A DNA stretch of 64,000 nt from positions 20,708,001 through 20,772,000 of the forward strand of contig NC_068569.1 of NCBI RefSeq assembly GCF_025698545.1, written 5' to 3'. The DNA is from Gossypium raimondii (Eukaryota; Streptophyta; Magnoliopsida; Malvales; Malvaceae). The translations under genes were made by a program, and so were the position numbers. The notes below the pieces were generated by a model. It had not been told where the DNA came from, did not search any database, and saw nothing but the letters and a program-made list of their open reading frames with translations. Below, in pieces: positions 1-13,282 of this stretch; the stretch's first letter is position 1, and each line of letters begins with the position of its first letter.

Positions 1-523
1 CAACGATCTCAAAAACATGAAAATTATCAAAAAAAAAACAAGCAAAATACATACCAAATTTTAGCTTCCAAAGTGCAGAATGCTTAAAACACAAAATGTG
101 TTTTTTTTTCTTCAACTTTCGGCAAGAACAAAGCCAAATGCATGGCATTTTGTGTTTTGTTTTATTTAATATTATGTTATTTACTAATTACTATTTTAAT
201 CTTAACTAATTCAGTTAAAAATCCATTACCATATGTCCATAAAAGTCCAATCATACTTTCATTGGTATAATATCAACATAAGGACCCCACATTAGAAAAG
301 CCATAACAATAAAGCACTTTAACAAATAGCTAGCCACTTTTGCATTTTACGCGATTAAGTCATTTTTCGCAAATCGGCGCAAACGATAAAATTAATTCAC
401 GAAAATTTCACACATTTCAATTCGCATACTATAAGCATGAAAAATAATATTAAAATATTTTTCTAACTTGGATTTGTGGTCCCGAAATCACTCTCCGACT
501 AAGGTCTAAACTGGAATGTTACA
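1..523 (+). repeat. 3' end of a gypsy-type LTR, truncated by the window edge
   Basis: There is no gene here. The stretch ends in a phrase around 480-523 (cccgaaatcactctccgac, then ggaatgttaca) that resembles the right end of Ty3/gypsy LTRs in dicots, and similar ends close other fragments in this window near 13282 and 15910 (gtgttaca, gcgttaca). The left part lies outside the window, so its length and target duplication cannot be seen. The class call is inference from the style of the terminus. Confidence 0.4.
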
Positions 524-573
524 GTGCGTCTGTGTAGGAACACTTAACAATGTTTAAATAAATTCTCTCAAAC

Positions 574-3500
574 TTGGAGGACATGGAGGTTCAGTATGAT
601 AAGGAAGATCGAAGGTTGATTCTACTTTGTTCGTTGCCCCCGTCTTATTCAACCTTTAGAGACACGATTTTATATAGCCGCGAGTCTCTCATAGTTGATG
701 AGGTTTATGATTCTTTGACCTCGTATAATAAGAGAAACATCTTTTGGTTAAACCCGAGTCTCAAGGAGAGGGTCTCATTGTTCGTGGGAGACAAGATCGA
801 AATGCTAGTGATGATAATGGAAGGACATAAGAACGAAATCCTCGCGGTAAATCTAAAGGTAGATCAAAGTCTTCAAATAGAGGTAAAACTTGTAACTTCT
901 GCAAGAAAAAAAGGGCACATTAAATCTAAGTGCTATAAGCTGCAGAACAAGATCAAAAGGGAGATTGCAAATCAAAAGGGAAAACAACCAGAAAAATCCA
1001 GTGAAGCTGATGTTGTAGAAGACTACAGCGATGGTGAACTTCTAGTTGCTTCTATCAACAATTCTAAAGTGAGCGATGAGTGGATCATTGATTCGGGCTA
1101 CACCTTCCACATGAGTCCCAATTAGGATTGGTTTACAACTTACGAATTAGTATCCGAAGGTGTTGTTTTGATGAGAAATAATGCTTCGTGTAAAATTGCA
1201 GGTGTTGGAACGATTAAAGTTAAGATGTTTGACGAAGTTGTCAGAACACTTAGTGACATGCGACATGTTCCAGAATTGAAGAGAAATTTAATTTTGTTGA
1301 GTACTCTTGATTCAAAAGGTTCCCTTGTTGTGATTAAAGGCTAGAGAAATACTGCCAAGTTATATGTTTTGTAGGGTTCTACTGTTACTGGTGATGCAAC
1401 TGTCCCTTCCTCTTCCTTGTCAGATGATGATATTACTAAACTTTGGCATATGCGTCTAGGGCATATCAGTGAGAATGGCATGGCAGAATTGAGCAAAAGA
1501 GAACTTCTTGATAGGTAAAGAATTTGCAAACTTAAGTTTTGTGAGCACTGCGTTTTTGGGAAGTAAAAGAGAGTTTGATTCACCAGAGGAATTCATAACA
1601 CAAAGGAAACGTTGGAGTATATTCATTCTGATCTGTGGGCATATTTATTGATGATTTTTCCAGAAAAGTTTGGGCGTTCTTCCTGAAGCAGAAAAGCGAT
1701 GTGTTTTTCGCATTTAATTCTTGGAAAAATATGATTGAAAAATAGACGAAAAAATGAATAAAATACCTCTGCATAGACAATGGCTTAGAGTTTTGTTTTG
1801 ATGAGTTTAATAAACTATGCAAGTCAGAAGGGATCATGAGACACTTGACAGTTCGTCATACCCCACAGCAAAATTGTGTTGCAGAATGAATGAATAGAAT
1901 GATCATAGAGAAGGTTCGATGTATGTTGTCAAATATCAACTTACCAAAGTCATTTTGGGCCAAAGCAGCCTCTACTGCATAATTTTTGTTCAACCGATCT
2001 CCATCCGTTGCCATTAAGAAAAAGACTTCACAAGAGGTATGGTCTGGTAATCTTGCTGACTATTCTGATTTAAAAATCTTTGGGTGTCCTGTGTATGCTC
2101 ATGTTGATAATGGGAAATTGGAACTGAGATCCATTAAATGTGTATTTCTTGGTTATAAAGCTGGTGTAAAAAGGTATAAGTTATGGTGTCCTGAAAATAG
2201 AAAAGTTGTGATTAACAGAGATGTTGTTTTTTATGAAACTGCTATGCTACCTAACTTATCCCTTAAAGACTCTTCCAATAAAGAAAATCAAAAGCAAGTG
2301 GAGCATCAGATTAATCCAAAATCTACAATAGAGCCGACTCCTCAAGCTAGCACAAAAATTCATAATAGAGTTGCTTATTCACCACAATACTCTATCGCAA
2401 AAAACAGAACTGGAAGAGAAATTAAACCTCTAAAGAAGTATGACAAGGCTGATCTAGTTGCTTATGCTTTAAATGTGGCTAAAGATATAGATGCAAACCA
2501 AGAGCCATCTAATTATTTTGAGACAGTTAGCTGTGAAGACTCAGAAAAGTGGATGTTTGCTATGCAAGAGGAGATGAAATCACTCCACAAAAATAGAACG
2601 TGGGATCTTGTGAAATTTCCGAAAGGTAGAAAGGTTGTTCGTTGTAAATGGGTGTTTAAAAAGAAATAAGAGACTCTAGGAGTTGAAGAACCCAGATATA
2701 AAGCAAAGCTTGTTGCAAAGGGTTATAGTCAAATTCCAGGAGTGGACTTCACAGATCTGACTTCACAGTTGTGAAGCATAGTTCGATTTGAGCTTTGCTT
2801 GGTATTGTGGCCATACATGATTTGGAGCTTGAGCAGTTAGATGTAAAAACTGTATTTTTGCATGGAGAACTTGAGGAGGATATTTACATGCAACAACTAG
2901 AGGGTTTTATAGTCTCAGAAGAAGAGGACTATGTTTACTTGCTGAAAAAGTCCCTTTACGGTTTGAAACAATCACCAAGATAGTGGTATAAGAGGTTTGA
3001 TTCTTTTATGACTTCTCATGATTTTAAAAGAAGTAGCTTTGATAGTTGTGTTTACTTTAAGAAAAATAATGATGGTTCTTTTGTGTATCTACTCCTTTAT
3101 GTTGATGACATGTTGATAGCAGCGAAAGATAAAGGAGAGATAAGAAAGGTCAAAGCCAACTAAGTGAAGTATTAAAGATGAAAGATTTGGGACTAGCAAA
3201 GAAGATACTTGGTATGAAGATTCTTAGAGATAAAAAGCAAGTAAATGGTACCTAAATCAGAAGGTGTACATTGAGAAAATTCTTTGCAGGTTCAATATGC
3301 AGAGTGCTAAGCCTGTTAATACTCCTTTAGCAGCCCATTTCAGACTTTCATCGGCTTTGTCTCCACAATTAGATGATGAGATTGAGTACATGTCACATGT
3401 TCTATACTCTAGTACAGTGGCATCTCTCATGTATGCTATGGTTTGTTCACGTCCAGATTTATCATATGCAGTCAGTGTAGTTAGCAGATACATGGAAATC

Positions 3501-4084
3501 CCGATAAAAAAAGATATATGGAAAATCTCGGTAAAAAACATTGGAAAGCAATTCAGTCAATTTTAAGATACTTACGAGGTACTACTAATGTTTGTGTACA
3601 ATTTGGAAAAACTAGAAATGGAGTCATTAGGCAAGTTGATACTGATTTTGCTAGAGATCTTGATAGAATAATATCTCTCACAGGTTATGTCTTTACAATC
3701 AGAGGTTGAGCAATCAGTTGGAAAGCCACTTTGCAAACTACAGTCGTTTTGTTTACCACTAAAGCTGAGTACATAGCGATTACTGAGGCTTGTAAAGAAG
3801 CTATTTTGTTGAAGGGACTCTTTAGTGAACTCAACAAAGACCTTCAAATCAGTACAGTATTTTGTGACAGTCAGAGTGCCATCTCCCTTACAAAAGATCA
3901 AATGTTTAATGAGAGAACAAAACACATTGATGTTCGGTATCATTTTGTTCGTGATATTATTACTCGTGGTTATCTTGTTGTGAGCAAAATTAGTACTCAT
4001 GAAAATCCTGCAGATATGATGACTAAGTCACTTCCTATAACCAAGTTTGAGCATTGCTTAGACTTGGTTAGTGTTCATTGTTGA
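574..4084 (+). pseudogene. Copia gag-pol polyprotein remnant
   Basis: This is the broken polyprotein of the copia element. The gag portion (574-900) is followed by a zinc knuckle of CX2CX4HX4C type near 890-935 that lies in a different frame from the flanking gag, so one frameshift precedes it. The protease start reads WIIDSG then HMSPN (about 1081-1122); the Cys usual after DSG is Tyr. A stop follows at 1123. Integrase pieces run from about 1440 to 2300. Reverse transcriptase covers 2500-3140 with KWVFKKK, LDVKTVFLHG, LYGLKQSPR and the YVDDM box. RNase H ends with the TKAEYIA and DSQSAISL motifs and stops at 4084. Stops interrupt each domain. No functional product is expected. Confidence 0.85.
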
Positions 4085-4186
4085 AGTTAAACCCTTAAGG
4101 GGTTTTATGGAAAAGATGGAGAACTTGTTCGTTGAGAGTTCACGATGAAGAACTTGTTCATTGAGAATTCATGTCAAGGTGGAGAT

Positions 4187-4561
4187 TGTTAGAATTAAGT
4201 GAGTTGAATCCTTATTTAAATAAAATACAGTGGTAAAATAAAATAAAAGTAAAATCCATATAAAACTACACTTCTTTTATTTTATTTTAGAATAAGGTTT
4301 TAAAACCTTATTAAACTTCATCTATTTGATATTGATTAAAATAAGGTGTTTCAATCTTACTATACTTCTATTAGAATATGATTTTACAAGCTTATAAATA
4401 GACATAGTCTACTCCTCTTATAATCATTTGAATTCGACATAATGAATTTTCTTCTCCTTTGCCTGTAGTTTTTTTTTTTCCGGAAAGGGTTTCCACGTAA
4501 AATCTGTGTGTTCTTTATTTTTTATTTCTCTTTTCTTTGTGACATATTGTCATTACCAACA
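4187..4561 (+). repeat. 3' LTR of the decayed copia element
   Basis: The LTR begins TGTTAGAATT directly after the polypurine tract. A likely end is CCAACA at 4561; a second candidate is TTCAACA at 4612. A TATA-like stretch (cttataaatagac, about 4391) fits an LTR promoter. The right boundary is uncertain because no partner LTR is present for comparison. Confidence 0.55.
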
Positions 4562-4612
4562 TTCTATTTATTTTACATAAATCTTTCACAATCAAATATT
4601 TTTCTTTCAACA

Positions 4613-5062
4613 CCTTAATGGGGATGATGACAAAAGCATGTCATAAAGGTAGTCACAATCAATTCCATTTAAGATCAAGAGTAATCAATAATTCAATCCT
4701 CTTTTGATTCAAATGAAATATAATATTTTCCTTATTCACAATCTCAATATGAGATCCATTATGAATATCTTTTAAAATCAATGGATTAACCATTACAAGA
4801 TATTAATATATTAGCTCTTCTAGAGCTTTCGACTAATCTTGTACTACCAAATATTGGAATAATATTGGTCTTTATTTTCTTTTATGCTTGTATTCACTTT
4901 GGGTAATGCAATAGATTTACTAGGACAAACTTATAAATGTCCCAATAGATTCTTTATTTCATAATCACCATCGGAAACATACGTGGATTTCAAATCAAAA
5001 TCTATCTATTCATGTTTGTCATGATTAGTCTCCAATTATAATAAACATGATATAATAAATAA
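4613..5062. other. AT-rich spacer, nothing recognised
   Basis: This stretch has no credible reading frame, no RNA gene and no clear repeat termini. Confidence 0.5.
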
Positions 5063-5540
5063 ATCATAGTAAAATATACCTGAAGATCTTTAACAACATC
5101 GTCGTCACCTTGGTTATTATCAGGAGCATTGAGTTGTTAAAGGCTCTAATAATTACCCATAGTGCGCAGGCCTCAATTGAAATAGCAGCAACCCTAAGAG
5201 ACAATAGACATTCGAAAATTTGGGGATATTCTTGTGACTTATGGAGAAAAAAAATAAAAGAGAATCGTTCTGGTAACATTTTATAAAATAAAAGGACAGA
5301 AAGTAAAGAACAAAGAGAAAATGAGAGAAAAGAGAATGGGAGAGCAAAGACAGAGCATATTTTATTGATCAATCGGAATATTTACAAAGCTTCTCCAAAG
5401 TCTCAATTTATAGGCATAAGAAGTACAAATCAAGTAGAGATTTACTTCTAATGACTATTAGAATTTAAAGTATATAAAAACTTATCTAGATCTTGATGGA
5501 CATCCAATTAATAAAATATTCATAACAAAACTTTGCATTT
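5063..5540 (-). repeat. Possible minus-strand LTR fragment
   Basis: Read on the minus strand the stretch has the phrase ggatgtccatcaagatc, then a TATA-like cctataaattgag, then aataaaat, in the order promoter then polyadenylation signal that plant copia LTRs show. No coding domain of the same orientation adjoins it, so it could be a solo or truncated LTR. The call is inference. Confidence 0.35.
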
Positions 5541-5599
5541 CAGTGTAATCATTTTTAATTCGCTAGTAAATTCCAATTAAGTCTTTAGCATAATAATAA

Positions 5600-6130
5600 A
5601 TAGTTAAAAGTTTTCTTTTTTTAATATTATTCATTCATCGGTCGATGCACCATGTTCCAATCAGTGTGATTGGATTTGGTTGAAACAAGCCGATGTAACC
5701 GATATGAATCAGAATTTTCACCAGTACAAAAAATATGTTGGTTGTTCCGTTTTAAAATTGGATCAATGTACTTTAATTGGTATGATTGGAATTGATGCAG
5801 AATTGACCACCATGTTCTTTCTACCACTCTCATGGACTTTTTCATTGTCCTTTCTAATTCAAAACAAGAAAAGCTCGTAGCGAAACCACAATAATTCAGA
5901 TTTTATAAGGATATTTTGTGCATGAAAATTGTTACTCGTATTATATTTATCAATGTTGCGATTGTACATTCAATACCATGCTAAAGCTCTTGTCAACCAA
6001 TACCGAAATTTTTTTTTTGAATAATCTTGAGAGAAAGAAATATTAGGTTCAAAATTAGTATTATAAAGTTGAATGATAATAGTAAACAATTAATTTTAAT
6101 GATAAAAGAGGAGCTGGTTTTATGTATTAT
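5600..6130. repeat. Upstream repeat module of the polyketide synthase cluster, copy A
   Basis: A block carrying ccatgttccaatc, then aattttcaccagt, then accaccatgttctttctacc recurs in altered form near 12570-12690, 16080-16560 and 17130-17280, each time 5' of a polyketide synthase copy. It is part of the duplicated unit, not a gene. Short frames in it are not conserved between copies. Confidence 0.6.
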
Positions 6131-6239
6131 AAAGTTAAAAACTAATACATGATCATATTCAAATCAGAAAGCGAATGAAGACACATGTGATTATAAAATA
6201 AAATAACACATGATCATATTCACCACTTATGTAAATATC

Positions 6240-6780
6240 TACTTTGAATAATAAAAAAGCCTATAGCTCATACATCAATGAACTAGAGCTTAAACATGTG
6301 AAGCTAAAAGATAAAATTAGAATAACACAATATACAATCAGAACTAACCATTCATCAATTACACAAAACAAATAGGAATCATATGTTCCATCACATATAA
6401 AATGATTTCAATCCTTTCTTGATCCAAATACACATGCTCACTCACCTCTTTCTAGTCGATTAACTCAATCGAGGTTCAAATATTTTAATTTGTAGTGATA
6501 ACATAACTATCCAAATGAATGGTCATATTTATTAATAATAAACATTATTATTCAATAGACCTCTACTTGAATAATTATGGATTTTATAAATAATCAACAT
6601 AACTTTTAGTAACAAGAGACATAACTCATCTCTATAAATAGTGATAATTCTTGGTTGAGAACTCTTGGTTAATAAGCAAGTGGCATAATTTTTAAATATT
6701 TTTAATTTTCCAATTATATATTATACATATTTTGAAAATGCTTCAACAACTTATGATAGCTTTTCACTTATTTTTGCAAT
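6240..6780. repeat. Duplicated flank, copy 1 (partner at 11385-11930)
   Basis: From aaaaaagcctatagctcatacatc to the tatgatagcttttcact phrase this stretch is nearly the same as 11385-11930, with few mismatches and small indels. Here it abuts the promoter of polyketide synthase copy 1; the other copy lies 3' of copy 1. It marks a direct duplication whose right junction is about 6765. Confidence 0.7.
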
Positions 6781-6801
6781 TGAAGTTCTCAAAATAATTT
6801 C

Positions 6802-6808
6802 TATATAA
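6802..6808 (+). promoter_or_regulatory. TATA box of polyketide synthase copy 1
   Basis: TATATAA lies 59 bases before the ATG at 6861. The same box at the same distance precedes all four copies, inside a conserved stretch starting ttgcaattgaagt. Confidence 0.65.
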
Positions 6809-7455
6809 GCTCAATTTTGAAAGGTTTTGCTAAAAAGCAACAAACCAAAAATATTTAGATATGGAAACAGAAAATAACTTGGAGGGTTGTGGAGTTGAGA
6901 AATTAGCTACTATTATAGCTATTGGCACAACAAATCCACCCAACTGCTTTTACCAAGCTGATTATCTAGATTTCTACTTTCGAGTGACTAAAAGTGAACA
7001 CATGACGCAATTAAAAGACAAATTTCGACGAATATGTAAGTATCATAGTTTTGTAAAAGCTAGGAATGGACTGTTATTTTATATGTAATCTTCCACCAAA
7101 TTACTTTTCCATTTCCTCACTAACATAGATGTAATTTATATATGTTACCAGGTGAGAAATCTACAATAAAGAAACGTTACATGCAGTTAAGTGAGGCCAT
7201 GCTGAAAGAGAATCCCTGCTTAACTATCTACAAGGCTCCATCCTTTGACGTTCGTCAAGATATTCTTGTAAAGGAAGTACCAAAGCTTGGTATGGAAGCA
7301 TCATTGAAAGCCATCAAAGAATGGGGACAACCCATTTCAAAGATCACTCACCTTATATTTTGCACATCATCAGGGATAGACATGCCTAGTGCTGACCATA
7401 AGCTTGCTAATCTTATTGGCCTCAAACCCTCTGTTCAGAGATTCATGATTTATAA

Positions 7456-10400
7456 ATCCACAGTATCACTTAAACATATTATCCCAAGCTTAGTAGGATT
7501 TTATATAACTTTAACTCTTGATAATTTCTTTATTTTCATTTGCATTTCTTTACTTTCTACGCTTGTTCCATATACATGTCACACAAGTCCTAAACATATC
7601 ATTCAACCATGGTCACAAACTAGTGCATTTACCCAAATCCTTTCCTGAACTGATCACATGATAAGTCATTTCATAAGAAATTGCATAATTTAAACCATAC
7701 CACTTTTTCATGAACACTAGCATATTTTCCTTCAAATACTTATCAATTCAATGCTTCCATTAAAAAATCAAATTACTATTCAACCAATAGCTTGGCACTT
7801 GCCTAAGCATCAAGCAACAACACTGATTAGTGTACTTGCACACATTACATATAAACTCATCATGCATAATTTTCTTGTTTCAACATATTAAAGATAATCA
7901 TACATTTACATGTCATGATACATATCATTCTCTTATCGTTTCTTAATAGGTATATATCATTCATTTCATTATTTCGATATTTCATGTACCATCATTTTTA
8001 TGAATTTCGCGTACATACCGGTAATAGTTCTCATGTTATCTCACTTCAAAACTTTACCCGTTATATAATTTAAATATCAATGGTTACATTTATTTTAGAT
8101 CAATACCAATAATAATCTATAAATCTTTCAATTCAACCACAAAAGTCTTTTACCGTTTCTTTCTGTATCGAAGAACGACTTACGGATATGAGTACATCGT
8201 TTTCAGAAGCCCGAAGGCTGAACTTAAGCTCATGAGAGCTAAACAGATAGTAAACACAAAAGTCTGCAACAAATGCTGAACCTCGGTTTACTTGGGTAAT
8301 TTACTGTCAATTCATCCTTTACATTTGTAATGCCATAGCCCAGTTATGGTCTTATTTATCAATTCATCCTTTGGCACAGAACGATTGTACTCAATCCCGC
8401 GTTCAATCCAAACTGGGTATTAAATTCGATAATATATTTCCAATAATAATTCAATTTCATGTTTTCTATTACCCTTATTATTTTTCATATTTATCCCGTT
8501 GAACTACTTGGAATTTCGATGGATTTTCAGGGGTACACCTAAGTGTACAAATCCGAGTCCATCAATTCATATTCATGTGTGCACATTTCCATTTCAGAGA
8601 GCACAGTCCCGCGAACCTCATCCTTATAGCGGGATTACCAAGCCAGGCTAAATCCCCTGTAATATAAACTCATAGAGTATTGTCGGGATTACTAGTCCAG
8701 GCTAAATCCCCTACAATGACAATTACTCCAATGAGCTTGGATCTGAATTACCAGTCTAGGCTCAATTTAGACCCTAATTCGGATTACCCGTCTAGGCTAA
8801 ATCCATTTTCCACATATTCTTCGGGAGGGCTATATCAGGATAGGATCACCCATCTGGGCTAGATCCTTTTTACCATCAATTCCTTTTCAGAGATCCATCG
8901 AATTTTTCTTTCATTCAACCGGGATTTCTTCCCCTTTTTATCAACTATATCAATGTTTCATCAATTTTCATATAATAAACATTCAAATCATATTCACATC
9001 AATAACATAGATTTCAAGCATTTAAGAATATAAATCAAGTTAGACAAACTTACAAGGCTAAATTACAGAAATACCAAAATTCAGAGACATTTTGATACAT
9101 TTCCATTTTCCTCGAATTTCCACCCAATCTTGATCTAAATTAATATTTCATTCAATTGATTAATTTAAATAATAAAACAATTCAATTCATGCAATTTGGT
9201 CATTTTTGACATTTTACAAAATTACCCTTAAAATTTCACTTTTATTCATTTTAGTCCCGAATCTAAAACATGTAAATTAGCTATTTTAAAATAAACTCAT
9301 ATTATCTGAATATTCACATATATTTTCATCCTCCTCCACTCCATTCCACATCATTGATATATACATAATACCACTATTTACTTGTTTACTCATAACAAGT
9401 CGTTCACTTGAGTTATAGTCACTAAATTAATTATATCTTAAGCTACAGAACTTCAAATTGAGATCCACAAATTTTCCATGAAACAAGACTCACATATATT
9501 TTTACCATAAAATTTTCATAATTTTTGGTTTAGCCAATAAGTACAGTTTATTCTTTAAAGTTTTCTCTGTTTCACTCTTTGATAGTTCTTACCCTTTTCA
9601 CTAAAAATTAATTATCTCTTTGTACAGAATTCAGATGATGTTCTCGTTTGTTTCTATTGAAAATATACTCTTTTAGTATTTTAAACATAGGAATTTAATC
9701 CTCTAATTATTTTTATTAAATTTTTATGATTTTCCAAAGTCGAACAGGAAACTCGAATTCATTCTGACCTTATCTCACAAAATTTATTATATCTCATGAT
9801 TTACAATTCCATTACTTACAACGTTTCTTCTATGAGAAACTAGACTTAATAATATTTAATTCCATATTTTTTCATTCTCTAATTCAATTTTCATAATTTA
9901 TGGTGATTTTTCAAAGTTACCCTACTGTTGCTATCCAAAACTATTTTAGTGCAAGATGTTTACTACCATGTTTATAACACCCTTACTTTCTTTCTCTACA
10001 CTATTTCTCATCACTTTCTCTTATTTTCTCTTCACTAACATATCAAGAACACAAGACCTTATATAAGAAAACTCTACTATAACATTAATTTCCTACTTTT
10101 TCAATAATATCCAACTCAAAAATATATTGAAATCTTGATGTTCTTACCTTGTGCTATTGATTTCAATCTTTAACTTGATTTTCTCTCTCCTCCAGCTTCT
10201 ATTTCTTGAATCTAACTTGATATTCTAGCTCCCCATTGTCTCCTTATTATTTTTCTCTTTTGGAAGCTATGGAAATTCTTTTGATTTGTAAGTGAAAATA
10301 GTGAATTTTTGGTAAAAGGACCAAATTGTAAAGAAAAGAAAGTTTCTTTCTTTCTTTTCTCCCCACACGTTGGAATGCATGGGAGTTTGATGATGATTCT

Positions 10401-10966
10401 TCATCTTCCTTTTCTTATATATATACTAAATAAAATAATAATAAAATAATAAAATATCATTTAAAAATCAAATTAAAATATTAATAAACTAATATTTATT
10501 TATTTAATTAATCTAAAATATCTTCAACATCATCATTATCTTCTAGATTTATCTCTATTCTAGTTGACCATTTTGCCCTTTATGATCTTTTAAAATTCCA
10601 TCCTTAAGTCATCACTTAATTTGGTAAAATTGCAATTTAGTCCCTCAAAATTCTTCACATTTTTCAAGTTGGTCCTAATCCATCCATTTTCCTTAGTTTC
10701 TAGATCATACCACCCTTAAAATATTTACACCATTGGTCCTTTAAATTTTTATATTTACACTTTAACCCCTCAAATTTTGAGTATTTACTCTTGGGCAACA
10801 AAACGTTTCTCACTTTTACGATTTAATCCTTTCTTGAACTAATATGTCAGAATATACTTCCCAATGTTGACATAACTCCAAAATTTTCCCTTTTTGTCGC
10901 TTTATTTCCTTATTTTATTATATCAAAGATAATATATTATTGTAAAAAAATTTTTGGGGTAATACA
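7456..10966 (-). mobile_element. Gypsy-type LTR retroelement piece inside polyketide synthase copy 1
   Basis: This 3.5 kb insert has no coding frame. On the minus strand it begins TGTATTACCCC at 10966, a typical gypsy LTR start (TGTAACACCCC class). A TATA-like tatatataag on the minus strand near 10420 fits an LTR promoter. A GC-richer part (8560-8870) carries four to five imperfect copies of a phrase like gggattaccagtccaggctaaatcc. The left end lacks the expected terminal dinucleotide and 539 bp of host gene is gone, so a deletion removed the element's other end together with host sequence. It could be a long solo LTR or a non-coding LTR element. Confidence 0.6.
8585..8866. repeat. Imperfect short tandem repeat inside the inserted element
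   Basis: The motif (cg)ggattac, two or three bases, then ccaggctaaatcc recurs about five times at spacings of roughly 45-65 bases. It is internal to the LTR-like insert. Apparent short frames across it are not coding. Confidence 0.55.
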
Positions 10967-11131
10967 CCAAGCGTGATCTTTATTCTTGATGAGATGAGGA
11001 AAATGTCGGTGTTGGAAGGCAAAGCCACCACAGGTGAAGGTCTTGAGTGGGGCGTGTTGTTCGAGTTTGGGCCAGGTCTCACGGTGGAGACATTGGTGCT
11101 TCGTAGCTTTGCTAAAAATTCAACACCATAG

Positions 11132-12569
11132 TCCATAGCTATTGATGGTGTGTGAAACTTTTTTTTGTTCAACAAAATTGACGGTGTGTGAAACAATATG
11201 TGAATGTGAACAAGAAGATTGATACATGTTTCTTTAATAAAAAACTTAAAAACATAAGTCTAGAACAACGAACCGTGGAACCTTTAAAAATTCCATGTAT
11301 GAAATAATAATCTTTATATATTATTGTTTAAGGTTTCAATATATTTTGTTAGTGGATTCAGAAAAAAAATTCCTTCACCCCTTATGTAAATATCTATTTT
11401 CAATAATAATAATAAAAGCCTATAGCTCATACATCAATGAACTAGAGCTTAAAATGTGAAGCTAAAAGATAAAATTAGAATAACACAATATACAATCAGA
11501 ACTAACCATTCATCAATTACACAAAAACAAATAGGAATCATATTTTCCATCACATCTAAAATCATTTCAATCCTTTCTTGATTCAAATACGCATGCTCAC
11601 TCACCTCTTTCTAGTCGATTAACCCAATCAGAGGTTCGAAATATTTTGATTTGTAGTGATAACATAACTATCCAAATGAATGGTCACATTTATTAATAAT
11701 AAACATAATTATTCAATAGATCTCTACTTGAATATTTATGAATTTTTAGTAATAATCAACATAACTTTTAGTAACAAGAGAAATAACTCATCTCTATAAA
11801 TAGTGATAATTCTTGGTTGTGAACTCTTAACTAATAAGCAATGACATAATTTTTAAATATTTTTAATTTTCCAATTATCACTATTAGAATATTATACATA
11901 TTTTGAAAATGTTTCAACTTATAATAGCTTTTCACTAAAATTAAATAGGTGGTACTTGCAATAAACTAATGCCAAAGAAAGTAATAACATGACCGCAGGC
12001 TACAGCAAGAATTGAGAGCCACCATATTCTATAAAAATCTGAAGTTTGTGAAAGTACGATCAATAATTACCAACATAATCGTGTATGAATTGTTGGACAA
12101 TTGACATGGGTTTTTTATAAGGTAAATAGTATCATATTTATAGATATATTATTTTTATTAAAATTAATACGTATTAGTTTGTTTCGATGTATCATTATTT
12201 TTAAAGAAAGGTATTTAATATATGTGTATAAAAATATTTACAATATCAAATAAATAACACTAAATAAATTTTAAATATAAAATATTCATCAATTATATAA
12301 AATTTTCAACAATAAACTCTACAAATAAAATTCATTATTCAATGGATTAACAAGGAAAAGAACTTAAGGGTGAGTAGAGATTTTTTTTTTGTAATAATGT
12401 GAATAGGGTTTTTATATTTTAATTGTGAAAGTATGTCCAAAACTAAAACCTTTAATGTTTAAAATGTTAAACTTTACTTTTCAATGTAATCATTTTGATT
12501 CATTAGTAAATTCCAATTAAGTATTTAGAATAATAGTAAATTATTAAAAGTTTTTTTTTAATATTATTC
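11132..12569. repeat. 3' flank of copy 1 and duplicated spacer
   Basis: 11132-11340 matches the 3' flank of copy 2 (15146-15350). 11385-11930 matches 6240-6780. 12250-12400 matches 13283-13420 and 15911-16040 (taaattttaaatataaa and following). No gene lies here; the spacer is built from pieces of the duplicated unit. Confidence 0.6.
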
Positions 12570-12698
12570 ATGCATCGGCCGGTGCACCATGTTCCAATCG
12601 GTGTGATTAGAATTGACCGAAATCAGCCGATGTAATCGATATGAATTGGAATTTTCACCAGTGCAGAAAGTGGTGTTGCTTGTTCCACTTTAAAATAG

Positions 12699-13282
12699 GA
12701 TGGACTCAGCAAATTGGAGATCTTGAAACGACACGTTTTGGTTTGATTTAATTAAGTTTTTGTGAGTTATAATAATCTGTTTAATTTGGACTAGAAATAA
12801 GTTTTAGGAACTGTGGTATGGATTTTGATTTCGTTAGGACTCGTAAGAATGCGAGATTTTGGTTTTGAACGGAAGTTATGATTTATCATGCATGGACTAT
12901 AGTTAATCAATTAGTATTCCTTTATAAAGAACACACGGTTTCGAAAAAATAACTTATGGTTTCTGTTTTAAAAATAAATGATGTATTTTCTAATGTACCT
13001 GATTTTGAAATTTCAGTTGACAATTAGCAAAACTTGAATTATCTACAAAATGAATATTTTCAATTATTAAATTGGTTTTATTTTAATTCTAACAACGATT
13101 AAACCCCTAATTTGCAAAACATAAGTAAAGATTTTATTGGATTTTGTTAAGCATTAAAAGAAAAGGGTTTTCAAAAAGAGGTTTTTTAGATTTGATCAGC
13201 ATTTTAATTTGGGACACTTTGGTGAGCAATGTGACCTCGGGAATTCGGTCGAAACTTCTGGGCTGAGTTTTGGGGGTGTTAC
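12699..13282 (+). repeat. Gypsy-type LTR right-end fragment in unit B
   Basis: Foreign sequence starts where the upstream module of unit B is cut (after ccactttaaaatagga) and ends in tttgggggtgttaca, an LTR-type terminus. Its last ~290 bases (12993-13282) are almost identical to 15622-15910 in unit C. The shared fragment shows that the insertion preceded the duplication of the unit. Confidence 0.6.

Larger units (their letters stand above)
524..4561 (+). mobile_element. Decayed Ty1/copia retrotransposon, 5' truncated
   Basis: The order of domains is gag, protease, integrase, reverse transcriptase, RNase H, which defines Ty1/copia (gypsy elements place integrase last). The 5' LTR, primer site and start of gag are missing; recognisable gag begins near 574, just after the gypsy-type LTR end. 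A purine-rich tract (aaggtggaga, about 4176-4185) precedes the 3' LTR, which begins TGTTAG at 4187. The coding region has many in-frame stops and frame changes, so this is an old dead copy. No target duplication can be checked because one end is lost. Confidence 0.85.
6861..11131 (+). pseudogene. Type III polyketide synthase (CHS-like) copy 1, split by a retroelement piece
   Basis: Exon 1 is 6861-7035. A 116-base intron (7036-7151, GT..AG) splits the Cys codon of the RIC/EKS junction, the conserved intron position of plant chalcone synthases. Exon 2 runs from 7152 to 7455, up to FMIY just before the catalytic NQGCFAG motif, and there foreign sequence begins. Homology resumes at 10967 and ends at the stop at 11129-11131, with the GPGLTVETL motif. 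Against copy 2, 7456-10966 is inserted and the bases matching 14442-14980 (539 bp) are missing, including catalytic Cys, His and Asn. The 5' 595 bases differ from copy 2 at roughly eight sites with no indel, so the duplication is recent. No active enzyme is possible. Confidence 0.9.

Noticed and set aside
8680..8862. Small frame rich in Asn, Leu and Ser
   Set aside because: It is a reading of the imperfect tandem repeat within an LTR-type insert.
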